Positions 1 through 5,821 of a stretch of DNA of 5,828 bases are shown in pieces; positions within the stretch are counted from its first letter, which is position 1, and every line of letters begins with the position of its first letter. Below the pieces are notes generated by a model. The model did not search any database. It was not told the DNA's origin and worked only from the letters and a program-made list of their open reading frames with translations. This stretch comes from Deltaproteobacteria bacterium CG_4_8_14_3_um_filter_43_13 (GTDB lineage: Bacteria > Desulfobacterota > UBA8473), in the NCBI GenBank assembly GCA_002782605.1, contig PFIF01000289.1:20687-26514 (forward strand), written 5' to 3'. A program made the translations under genes and the position numbers.

Positions 1-39
1 ACCAGGGTCATAGAGCAGATGGAGGTTAATCTTGACTAA
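1..39 (+). CDS. C-terminal end of an unidentified upstream gene (partial)
   Basis: Reading from base 1, frame 1 is open for 12 codons (T R V I E Q M E V N L D) and stops at TAA 37-39. The following gene has its ribosome site (GGAGG, 21-25) inside this frame and its TTG start at 32, so the two overlap by 8 nt. That is typical of translationally coupled genes in one operon, and it is the main reason to think the frame is real. Twelve residues are too few to assign a family. It could also be a chance open stretch. Confidence 0.4.
   Translation, partial: TRVIEQMEVNLD
21..25 (+). promoter_or_regulatory. Shine-Dalgarno site for the tRNA thiolase gene
   Basis: A perfect GGAGG lies six bases before the TTG at 32. 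It decides the non-ATG start, because no ATG or GTG fits this frame upstream before the stop at 11-13. The site is embedded in the last codons of the preceding gene. Confidence 0.75.
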
Positions 40-1033
40 GGCAATCGCCCTTCTCTCCGGTGGATTGGATAGTACACTGGCACTTAAACTTATTTTGGAT
101 CTTGGTATAGAGGTCGAGGCGGTAAATTTTATATCCCCTTTCTGCACCTGTACATCATCCAATAGCGGTTGTATGGAAGGGAAAAAGGCAGCAGTTAAGC
201 TGGGGGTTAAACTCAAAGTCATTAACACCTCCAGGGAAATCTTAGAGTTGGTTAAACACCCCAAACACGGGTATGGCAGGAACATGAACCCATGTTTAGA
301 CTGTCGTATATTAACGTTTAAAAAGGCCGGTGAGTATATGCGAGAGCAAGGGGCGTCTTTTTTGATAACAGGTGAGGTATTGGGAGAAAGGCCAATGTCT
401 CAGAGAAGAGATGCCATGAGGGTCATCGAAAGGGATTCAGGACTGGATGGTTTGGTTCTGAGACCCCTTTCCGCTAAGTTGCTCCCACCAACTATACCCG
501 AAAAGGAGGGGTTGGTAGACAGAGAGAAGCTGCTGAATATTCAAGGACGATCTAGAAAGCCGCAGATTGCCCTGGCTAAGGAATTTGGAATCAATGATTA
601 CCCGTGCCCTGCCGGTGGGTGCTTACTTACCGACCCCGGATTTGCCAGGAGAATGCGCGATCTAATGGATCATAACCCAAACTTTACCCTGAACGACGTC
701 CATCTTTTGAAAGTAGGAAGGCACTTCCGCCTATCTCACAAAGTAAAGACCATAGTAGGGAGGACCGAAAAGGAGAACAAAAAGGTCTTGAGTTTTGCCC
801 AGAAAGGTGATCTTATTTACAAGGTTCTGGATTTTCCAGGGCCGATAACCATGGTTAGGGGAGATTTAGGGGATGATTTGAGTGAGCTGCCCGCATCTAT
901 AACAGCAGGATACAGTAAGGCAAAAAACGAAAAAAATATAAATGTCAGTTGTAAAGAATACCCCTCCGGCAGGACAGGTGTCTTTCAAGTATCGCCTATT
1001 GAAAGAGAACGACTGGAAGAGCTGATGATTTAA
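32..1033 (+). CDS. ThiI/MnmA-like PP-loop tRNA thiouridine synthase with C-terminal NFACT-R-like domain
   Basis: Likely activates a tRNA uridine with ATP and inserts sulfur, in the cytoplasm. Seen: an N-terminal PP-loop ATP-pyrophosphatase motif SGGLDS at residues 9-14. A Cys cluster follows at C38, C40 and C47, then NPCLDC (C88, C91), which resembles the NPC..C segment of MnmA, and PCPAGGC (C192, C197). These cysteines could carry persulfide sulfur or bind a metal or Fe-S cluster. A conserved-looking stretch RPLSAKLLPPTIPEKEG lies near 144-160. Residues from about 225 to the end (KVGRHFRLS onward) resemble the NFACT-R RNA-binding domain known to be fused to ThiI-like proteins. The canonical N-terminal THUMP domain of ThiI is absent. 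The start is TTG, supported by GGAGG at 21-25 with 6-nt spacing; an in-frame stop at 11-13 excludes an earlier start. Databases often label such proteins ThiI or 2-thiouridylase; the exact uridine and position are unknown. Confidence 0.8.
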   Translation: MTKAIALLSGGLDSTLALKLILDLGIEVEAVNFISPFCTCTSSNSGCMEGKKAAVKLGVKLKVINTSREILELVKHPKHGYGRNMNPCLDCRILTFKKAGEYMREQGASFLITGEVLGERPMSQRRDAMRVIERDSGLDGLVLRPLSAKLLPPTIPEKEGLVDREKLLNIQGRSRKPQIALAKEFGINDYPCPAGGCLLTDPGFARRMRDLMDHNPNFTLNDVHLLKVGRHFRLSHKVKTIVGRTEKENKKVLSFAQKGDLIYKVLDFPGPITMVRGDLGDDLSELPASITAGYSKAKNEKNINVSCKEYPSGRTGVFQVSPIERERLEELMI

Positions 1034-1998
1034 TCTCTCAGGTGACAGGCAACAAAGTGCCCTGTGGTTACCTCTTTAAAAACAGGATATTCCTCTTTAC
1101 ATATCTCTATCTTATAACGACATCTGGTATGAAAATGACAGCCAGAGGGCGGAGTTATCGGGCTTGGGGGATCGCCTTCCAAAATAATCCTCTTCTTCTT
1201 AAGGGTAGGATCAGGGACTGGCACAGCGGATAACAATGCCTCTGTATAGGGGTGTTGTGGATTTTTATAGAGTTCGCGGCTATCCGACAACTCCACTATC
1301 CTTCCTAAATACATAACTGCTACCCTATCGCTCACATATTCAACTACACTCAGGTCATGGGCAATAAACAGGTAAGTCAGATTAAAATCCTCTTGGAGCT
1401 GCTGCAACAGATTGATCACCTGCGCTTGAATAGAAACATCCAGAGCAGAGACCGGCTCATCGGCTATTATCAACTTTGGGTTTAAACTAAGGGCCCTGGC
1501 TATTCCGACCCGCTGCCTCTGCCCCCCGCTGAACTCATGGGGATACCTATCTATGTATTCCGGTCTTAACCCCACTACATCCAGCAGACACTTAACCCTT
1601 TCTTTTCTTTCCTTTCTATTTCCAATTTTGTGAATAATAAAGGGCTCCTCAATAATCTTACCCACTGTCTTACGAGGATTCAGAGAGGAGTAAGGGTCCT
1701 GAAAGATTATTTGCATCTCTCTTCGCAATTTCCTCATTCTCTCTCCATTACTGGCAGTGATATCTTCACCATCAAAGTAAATCTCTCCTCCTGAAGGCTC
1801 TTCTAATTTGATTAGCAACCTTCCCGTAGTTGATTTTCCACATCCACTCTCTCCCACTAATCCCAGGATTTCACCCCTCCTGATTTTAAGGTTCACACCA
1901 TCAACAGCCTTGACTACAGTTTCTTTTCCAGAAAAAAAACCCTCCTTAATAAAGAAGTATTTCTTCAAATTATTCAGAACCACAAGATTATCGGACAT
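1030..1998 (-). CDS. oppF: Oligopeptide/dipeptide (or nickel) ABC transporter ATP-binding protein, OppF type
   Basis: Cytoplasmic ATPase that would power an inner-membrane peptide (or nickel) importer together with an OppD-like partner and two permeases. From the ATG at 1998 (322 aa, usual for OppF): Walker A GESGCGKST at 49-57, Q-loop Q100, ABC signature SGGQRQR at 157-163, Walker B LIIADEP at 176-182 and H-loop His214. The C-terminal oligo_HPY domain has HPYT near 249 and a Cys set C287, C293, C300 and C318, spaced like the Fe-S ligands reported in some Opp/Dpp ATPases. The frame is open to a TTG at 2070, but those extra 24 residues do not look like the family; MSDNLVVLNNLKKYF is the normal N-terminus. 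Neither start has a good ribosome site. No oppA, B, C or D gene is adjacent. The stop overlaps the tRNA thiolase stop by 4 nt. Of 16 Arg codons read between residues 40 and 168, 13 are AGA/AGG. Confidence 0.93.
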   Translation of the reverse strand: MSDNLVVLNNLKKYFFIKEGFFSGKETVVKAVDGVNLKIRRGEILGLVGESGCGKSTTGRLLIKLEEPSGGEIYFDGEDITASNGERMRKLRREMQIIFQDPYSSLNPRKTVGKIIEEPFIIHKIGNRKERKERVKCLLDVVGLRPEYIDRYPHEFSGGQRQRVGIARALSLNPKLIIADEPVSALDVSIQAQVINLLQQLQEDFNLTYLFIAHDLSVVEYVSDRVAVMYLGRIVELSDSRELYKNPQHPYTEALLSAVPVPDPTLKKKRIILEGDPPSPITPPSGCHFHTRCRYKIEICKEEYPVFKEVTTGHFVACHLRD

Positions 1999-2050
1999 AG
2001 GAGTTTCTGCTGCCTCTATGTTGGGGATTGTTGACTTTAAAATTTTACAT

Positions 2051-2152
2051 CTATTGTATAGCGTTTGCAAGTGCTATTTGGGCGGCAATCTGAAAAGATT
2101 TATCGAAGAGGTTCATAAAAGGATTGAGAGCTGGATTGAATTTCTGGGACAT
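2051..2152 (-). other. Possible short leader ORF (33 codons) ahead of oppF
   Basis: An ATG at 2152 opens a 33-codon frame ending at TAG 2051-2053, 52 nt before the oppF ATG and in a different frame. The peptide begins MSQKFNPALNPFMNLF and looks amphipathic, but no ribosome site precedes it (the bases are CTTGGTCTTCC). It may be a leader peptide, the remnant of a lost gene, or chance. Confidence 0.12.
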
Positions 2153-2177
2153 GGAAGACCAAGGAAGGGGAAACTAA

Positions 2178-2208
2178 ATCCCCAAACCAATTCATTGGTT
2201 TTGGGGAT
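2178..2208 (-). terminator. Long hairpin between terC and oppF, probable terminator
   Basis: On the plus strand, ATCCCCAAACCAAT (2178-2191) faces ATTGGTTTTGGGGAT (2194-2208), giving about 14 base pairs with one bulged base and a very tight loop. It lies 45 nt past the terC stop. On the minus strand the stem is followed by TTTAGTTT, a poor but T-rich tract, so termination of terC transcription is the likely role. The stem could work on either strand or be a protein site. The rest of the 1999-2252 gap holds no convincing gene. Confidence 0.5.
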
Positions 2209-2252
2209 AAAGACAATCCATAGTTCTCGACAACTTCTTATAATCGCTCAAA

Positions 2253-3008
2253 TTAGCCTCCGTCTTTGTCGCTTATCTGCTTGTGCAGTTTGACCGGCTC
2301 CGCCCGTATTCTACGCATTCTGATATTTAGCATCTCTACTACGACGGAAAATGCCATCGCAAAATAGATATAACCCTTCGGAACATGCACATCGAAACCT
2401 TCAACCATAAGTGTGACACCCACTAAGATCAGAAACGAAAGCGCGAGTATCTTGATAGTGGGATGCTCGTCGACAAAATCCCCTATGGATTTTGTCGCCA
2501 TCAACATAACAACGACCGCCAGAATGATGGCGATCGCCATGATGGAAACATGCTCGACCAGTCCGACAGCAGTGATCACCGAATCCAGAGAGAAAACAAC
2601 ATCCAGAATCGCAATCTGCGTCAGTACCATTCCCAGGCTAGTGGCAACAAGTGCGTTACCGTGATCTTCAATCCCTTCCAGGCTGTTATGGATCTCATGA
2701 GTCGCTTTGGCAAGAAGAAACATGCCGCCCCCAATCAGCACAACATCACGCCCTGAAATCGCCTGGTTCAATACCGTAAACCACGGTTCGGTTAATCCCA
2801 TCACCCAGGAAACAGAGAACAACAAAGCCAGGCGTGCAGTCATGGCGAGACCAAGGCCCATTTTTCTGGCGAAAGCGCGTTGAATCAGGGGAAGACGGCC
2901 TACCAGAATCGAGAGAAAAATAATGTTATCGATACCCAATACAATCTCTAGCGCGGTTAACGTGCCTAACGCTATCCAGGCCTCGGGGTTTGCCAGCCAT
3001 CCAAACAT
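2253..3008 (-). CDS. TerC-family integral membrane protein (YgdQ-like)
   Basis: Multi-pass inner-membrane protein of the TerC family, whose members are linked to tellurite resistance and manganese export; the substrate of this branch is not firmly known. The 251 residues show about seven hydrophobic segments, near 10-35, 55-75, 88-102, 120-145, 153-170, 187-203 and 212-227. The two family signatures are present: LEIVLGIDN at 20-28 and LDVVFSLDSVITAVGL at 135-150, with membrane-embedded acidic residues (Glu21, Asp27, Asp136, Asp142) fitting cation transport. SIGDFV and HVPKGYIYFAM also match E. coli YgdQ as remembered, and length is near normal. The tail after about 228 is basic then polar. 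The start ATG at 3008 has AGGAGG with 5-nt spacing. It stands alone, with gaps of about 250 nt on both sides. Of its 9 Arg codons 6 are CGN, unlike oppF but similar to korB. No yybP-ykoY (Mn) riboswitch is visible upstream. Confidence 0.92.
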   Translation of the reverse strand: MFGWLANPEAWIALGTLTALEIVLGIDNIIFLSILVGRLPLIQRAFARKMGLGLAMTARLALLFSVSWVMGLTEPWFTVLNQAISGRDVVLIGGGMFLLAKATHEIHNSLEGIEDHGNALVATSLGMVLTQIAILDVVFSLDSVITAVGLVEHVSIMAIAIILAVVVMLMATKSIGDFVDEHPTIKILALSFLILVGVTLMVEGFDVHVPKGYIYFAMAFSVVVEMLNIRMRRIRAEPVKLHKQISDKDGG

Positions 3009-3013
3009 TCGAT

Positions 3014-3019
3014 CCTCCT
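3014..3019 (-). promoter_or_regulatory. Shine-Dalgarno site of the TerC-family gene
   Basis: AGGAGG on the minus strand, five bases before the ATG at 3008. It is a strong site and fixes the start. Confidence 0.75.
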
Positions 3020-3069
3020 ATCCTTAGATTTAATCTCTATTGAAATAATCCTTTAGTTAGAACGCACAG

Positions 3070-3088
3070 TCCCCGCGAAGCGAGGGGA
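3070..3088. repeat. Small GC-rich hairpin upstream of the TerC-family gene
   Basis: TCCCC (3070-3074) pairs with GGGGA (3084-3088), and GC/GC closes a GAA loop inside, with two bases (GA) bulged. It lies 62 nt before the start of the TerC-family gene, so it would fall in the leader or promoter region. No T-tract follows on either strand, so it is not a standard terminator. Confidence 0.45.
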
Positions 3089-3132
3089 GAATTTCAATAC
3101 CAAATTTATATTCTTGGGAGGTTTTCTGTTCA

Positions 3133-3147
3133 ATGCCGATACGGCAT
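3133..3147. repeat. Perfect 6-bp inverted repeat
   Basis: ATGCCG (3133-3138) and CGGCAT (3142-3147) are exact reverse complements around ATA. It sits in the gap between korC and the TerC-family gene, beside other repeats. It could be an operator or a piece of a repeat element. Confidence 0.4.
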
Positions 3148-3172
3148 GTTCCGGTTCCGACGAGGTTTGACG

Positions 3173-3194
3173 GCAAGAAAGGGGCAAGAAAGGG
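3173..3194. repeat. Two tandem copies of an 11-bp unit
   Basis: GCAAGAAAGGG occurs at 3173-3183 and again, exactly, at 3184-3194. The second copy is also the left arm of the following hairpin. A short tandem duplication like this fits slippage or the edge of a repeat element. Confidence 0.7.
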
Positions 3195-3213
3195 GTCAGG
3201 CCTCGCTTCTTGC
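3184..3213. repeat. REP-like imperfect hairpin downstream of korC
   Basis: GCAAGAA (3184-3190) and TTCTTGC (3207-3213) are perfect complements. Inside, GGGG (3192-3195) can pair with CCTC (3201-3204, one G-T pair) around a TCAGG loop. The core GGGGTCAGGCCTCGC resembles dispersed repeats I associate with RAYT (REP-associated) transposases; that link is from memory and not proven. It lies 52 nt past the korC stop and may also end kor transcription, though no T-run follows. Bases 3214-3265 show nothing further beyond the palindrome ATCATGAT at 3214-3221. Confidence 0.5.
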
Positions 3214-3265
3214 ATCATGATTGCTCTTTCATTAATTTGCTTGTTACAGAATAGTGAACGCCAAG

Positions 3266-3835
3266 TTACTTCTTTGCGTTTCGCCCTAGTTCAAGACCCT
3301 GCCTGAAGGCCTTTTGGTTCCATTCAAGTATGGTTTTTTTCGTTCCAAACCTTCTCTCCAGTTCTTCTTCGATGAGTTCTGAAGGTATTGTATCCATTAT
3401 ACTGACGTATGTTCCCAGTAGAATAAGGTTACTGACCTGTCTTTTACCCATACTGACAGCAATCTCTACTCCGGGTATCTTCACTAACTCATAATCTCTA
3501 CTCTCTTGCTCATCTTCCAAGCCAGCGCTTTCGACCAACATCATTCCACCTGGAAGAACTCTGGGTTCGAAGGTTTTAAGCTGAGAACCATCAAAGACTA
3601 CTACCGTCTGGGCTCGATCTATTAAAGGTGATGCAATATCCTGATCAGAAAAGATCACCATACACTCACACAGACCACCCCTTTTTTCTACACCATAAGA
3701 AGGCAACCAGGAGACGTGTTTATAGTTCTTAAGTGCTGACCAAGCGAGAATCTGCCCTGCCATGAGTACTCCCATTCCACCAAGTCCAGCCATGATAACA
3801 TCAGTTCTTGAATTTGATTTTTCTTCCATAATCAT
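3266..3835 (-). CDS. korC: 2-oxoacid:ferredoxin oxidoreductase, gamma subunit
   Basis: Gamma subunit of a cytoplasmic multi-subunit 2-oxoacid:ferredoxin oxidoreductase (2-oxoglutarate or branched-chain 2-oxoacid type), the subunit associated with CoA handling. The 189 residues carry the family's N-terminal glycine-rich motif GLGGMGV at 17-23 and PSYGVEKRGG at 45-54, the usual PSYG..RGG signature. Length is normal for this subunit (about 180-190). The start is ambiguous by two codons. The ATG at 3835 has AGGTGA six bases upstream, while the ATG at 3829 has GAGGG seven bases upstream; both ribosome sites overlap the end of korB. Only 6 nt separate it from the korB stop, so the two are surely cotranscribed and probably coupled. 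It is the last gene of the operon. Substrate cannot be decided from sequence by eye. Confidence 0.93.
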   Translation of the reverse strand: MIMEEKSNSRTDVIMAGLGGMGVLMAGQILAWSALKNYKHVSWLPSYGVEKRGGLCECMVIFSDQDIASPLIDRAQTVVVFDGSQLKTFEPRVLPGGMMLVESAGLEDEQESRDYELVKIPGVEIAVSMGKRQVSNLILLGTYVSIMDTIPSELIEEELERRFGTKKTILEWNQKAFRQGLELGRNAKK

Positions 3836-3841
3836 TCCCTC

Positions 3842-4618
3842 TCACCTGGATTTGGACAACCTTTCTGTGCTATCCTCGTTCTTGAATTCGCCCAGTGGAA
3901 ACTCAGAGACTATATCTTCTCCTATCCTCTTTAAACACTTGATCGGGGAGAGATGCCAGTTGGGAGGACAGGCAGACAAGACTTCTACAAAACTGAACCC
4001 GACTCCATCTATCTGCTTCTGAAAGGCAGTCTTTATATACCTCTTGGTACGCTGGTAGTCTGCCGGAGTATGTACCGATCCTCTGGCACTATAAGCAGTG
4101 CCTTTAAATGCTGCTGCCAACTCTGCAGTGTGTACCGGATATCCTTCCAATGCCGCATCTCGCCCACGAGGGGTAGTGGGGGTCTTCTGTCCCAGGAGGC
4201 TAGTAGGTGCCAACTGCCCACCGGTAGTTCCATAATTGGTGTTGTTGAACATAATTGTAGTTATCTTCTCTCCGCGAGCCATGGCTCCTATGAATGCTCC
4301 CGCTCCAATAGCTATACAGTCTCCGTCCCCCTGAACAGTGAACACAATGGCATCAGGATTGAGACGCTTTACCGCAGTCGCCGAATCAAGTGCCCGGCCA
4401 TGGGCACAACTCAAGATATCAAGGTCCCAGGCTACTTGAACAAAAGCATGACACCCAACACCAAGCACACAGATAGCTTTTCCATCAATGTTCATCTCTT
4501 CGAGAACCTCGGAAATAACCCGGTCAATCACCGGATGCTGGCACCCCGGACAATACATTGCAGCGCCTGGAGGATCCTTCCATATCTCCGGTTTCCCACA
4601 AACCTTCTTTTTATTCAT
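3842..4618 (-). CDS. korB: 2-oxoacid:ferredoxin oxidoreductase, beta (thiamine diphosphate-binding) subunit
   Basis: Catalytic subunit that binds the diphosphate of thiamine diphosphate and the proximal [4Fe-4S] cluster. With the alpha chain it decarboxylates a 2-oxoacid and passes electrons to ferredoxin. Seen in 258 residues: CPGC at 23-26, GVGC with Cys56, and ACPPN with Cys217, matching the four cluster-ligand cysteines known in this family. The diphosphate/Mg motif GDGD is at 97-100, followed by FNNTNYGTTGGQ at 124-135, with LAPTS after it. The C-terminal roughly 20 residues are charged and poorly conserved. ATG at 4618 has AGAGGT with 7-nt spacing. The gap to korA is 26 nt and to korC 6 nt, so they form one operon. 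Arg codons are mostly CGN (7 of 10 read), unlike oppF. Related names are vorA or porB; KGOR versus VOR specificity is not resolved. Confidence 0.95.
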   Translation of the reverse strand: MNKKKVCGKPEIWKDPPGAAMYCPGCQHPVIDRVISEVLEEMNIDGKAICVLGVGCHAFVQVAWDLDILSCAHGRALDSATAVKRLNPDAIVFTVQGDGDCIAIGAGAFIGAMARGEKITTIMFNNTNYGTTGGQLAPTSLLGQKTPTTPRGRDAALEGYPVHTAELAAAFKGTAYSARGSVHTPADYQRTKRYIKTAFQKQIDGVGFSFVEVLSACPPNWHLSPIKCLKRIGEDIVSEFPLGEFKNEDSTERLSKSR

Positions 4619-4644
4619 CGTATCTACCTCTTTATGATTTCGAT

Positions 4645-5736
4645 TTACAATAACCTCTTTATCTCTTCGAAGACCCTGCCCGGCATTATCATCCCTCCAT
4701 CGGTTGGTATATGCCGATCGAGTATACCCACTAAATGAACATCAGCTCGCCCTTCTACCCCGATTTTTACGTCATCGATCAATAATCCCAAACTATCTTC
4801 AACTACTAAAAATTTACACCCGAGCATAGCTTTTTCCTTCATTACACTATAAGGGAATGGCCACAAGGTTATTGGTCGTATCATACCAACCTTATGCCCT
4901 TCTGCTCTAGCCATGTTGACAGCCTCTTTGGAAACACGTGCTGTGTATCCATAAGCAACCAAAATGAGATCGGCCCCCTCTGCCTTATAAGTCTCATACC
5001 TCAATTCAGAACCTTCCATCTCATGGTATTTCTCTTCCATGTGTTTTAACCAGGATATGTAATTGGGATATGGTGGTAGTGGCAACACTCCTGGGGCAGC
5101 GTTAATCAGGCGAGACTTTCCATCCTCTTGCCTTTCTCGCCCCTTTAATGCCCAATCTTTCTGGTCTAGAGGTTCAAATTCTATAGTTTTGGCCTCCATA
5201 GACTCAGAGACCTGCCCCAGAATACCATCCATGAGGACCACTAATGGGTTCCGATACTTATCAGCGAGATGAAAGCCAAGCTGCATCAGATCATGGATTT
5301 CCTGGACTGAACCTGGTGCTAATACAATATTTTTATATCCCCCCTGTCCTCCTCCTCTGGTAGCCGTTATATAGTCCATCTGGGCATGCCTGATACTTCC
5401 CGCTCCCGGTCCTCCGCGCTGTACCAACACTATGACACACGGTAACTCAGCGGCAGCACAGTGAGATATCGTTTCCTGCATGAGCCCCCAACCAGGACTC
5501 GATGTTGAGGTCATAACTCTAAACCCTGCAGCGGCACCACCAAAAAGCATGTTTATTGACCCTACCTCGGATTGTGACTGTAGAAAGACCTTCCCCCTCT
5601 TTGGAAATTCATGAGCAAACCACTGGGTCACTTCATTCTGCGGGGTTATCGGGTAACCAAAGAATCCATCGCAACCACCATACAGAGCTCCCCAGCCCAC
5701 TGCCTCATTTCCCTGGACAAACATCTTCTCTGCCAT
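4645..5736 (-). CDS. korA: 2-oxoacid:ferredoxin oxidoreductase, alpha subunit (KorA/VorB type)
   Basis: Alpha subunit, which carries the pyrimidine-binding domain for thiamine diphosphate and substrate-binding residues. From the ATG at 5736 it has 363 residues, normal for VorB/KorA. Seen: GYPITPQNE at 27-35 (usual form YPITPSTE), QSQSEVGSIN with the cofactor-contacting Glu57, AGFRVMTSTSSPG at 70-82, and QRGGPGAGS at 106-114. A C-terminal transketolase-like domain begins near 245 (ADLILVAYG). The frame is open to a GTG at 5760, but AGGAGGGG at 5743-5750 lies six bases from the ATG, so the shorter form MAEKMFVQGNEA is chosen. It is the first gene of korABC as far as the window shows: 92 nt upstream hold no ferredoxin-like delta gene. 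The family is often annotated as 3-methyl-2-oxobutanoate dehydrogenase subunit VorB; oxoglutarate is an equal possibility. Confidence 0.95.
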   Translation of the reverse strand: MAEKMFVQGNEAVGWGALYGGCDGFFGYPITPQNEVTQWFAHEFPKRGKVFLQSQSEVGSINMLFGGAAAGFRVMTSTSSPGWGLMQETISHCAAAELPCVIVLVQRGGPGAGSIRHAQMDYITATRGGGQGGYKNIVLAPGSVQEIHDLMQLGFHLADKYRNPLVVLMDGILGQVSESMEAKTIEFEPLDQKDWALKGRERQEDGKSRLINAAPGVLPLPPYPNYISWLKHMEEKYHEMEGSELRYETYKAEGADLILVAYGYTARVSKEAVNMARAEGHKVGMIRPITLWPFPYSVMKEKAMLGCKFLVVEDSLGLLIDDVKIGVEGRADVHLVGILDRHIPTDGGMIMPGRVFEEIKRLL

Positions 5737-5742
5737 ACAGAT

Positions 5743-5750
5743 CCCCTCCT
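5743..5750 (-). promoter_or_regulatory. Shine-Dalgarno site that sets the korA start
   Basis: AGGAGGGG on the minus strand lies 6 nt before the ATG at 5736 and inside the longer frame that begins at the GTG at 5760. Its spacing rules out the longer start. Confidence 0.75.
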
Positions 5751-5798
5751 GGAAATTCACTAGTGGAATGTCCCTTTAATACCTTTACTATAAATATT

Positions 5799-5821
5799 CC
5801 CTCCCCCTTGATGGGGGAGGG
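5799..5821. repeat. G/C-rich inverted repeat at the right edge, probable dispersed intergenic repeat
   Basis: CCCTCCCCC (5799-5807) and GGGGGAGGG (5813-5821) are exact complements around TTGAT. The plus strand then continues GCAGGGT to the window end. This layout, an arm of C's and G's followed by an AGGGT tract, resembles G-rich intergenic repeats that I recall as common in several anaerobe and environmental genomes. The element is probably cut by the window edge. It lies 63 nt upstream of the korA ATG. As a hairpin it could also be the terminator of a gene beyond the edge. Confidence 0.6.

Noticed and set aside
1808..2293. Plus-strand open frame of 161 codons covering the oppF start and the gap
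   Set aside because: Its first part is the antisense shadow of oppF Walker A coding sequence and its end overlaps terC. Composition is not protein-like and no family is recognisable.
2253..3008. Foreign origin of the TerC-family gene from codon use alone
   Set aside because: Six of nine Arg codons are CGN against 3 of 16 read in oppF, but korB shows the same preference (7 of 10), so the contrast is not specific to this gene.
3070..3213. CRISPR array
   Set aside because: The repeats are short, different from one another and not regularly spaced.
3057..3218. Minus-strand open frame of 53 codons starting with two ATGs in the korC-terC gap
   Set aside because: It runs through the tandem repeat and all three inverted repeats, has no ribosome site, and its translation resembles nothing I know. 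It is most likely a chance frame in repeat DNA.
3009..3265. Manganese (yybP-ykoY) riboswitch ahead of the TerC-family gene
   Set aside because: Such riboswitches often precede terC genes, but the conserved paired elements of that motif are not recognisable in the leader; only small unrelated hairpins are seen.
3953..4738. Plus-strand open frame of 261 codons opposite korB
   Set aside because: It lies wholly antisense to korB and the end of korA, both of which have clear catalytic motifs. It is a frame shadow.
5751..5798. Sigma-70 promoter for korA (TATAGT at 5787-5792, minus strand)
   Set aside because: The -10-like hexamer has no matching -35 box at the right distance, and the AT-rich stretch alone is not enough.
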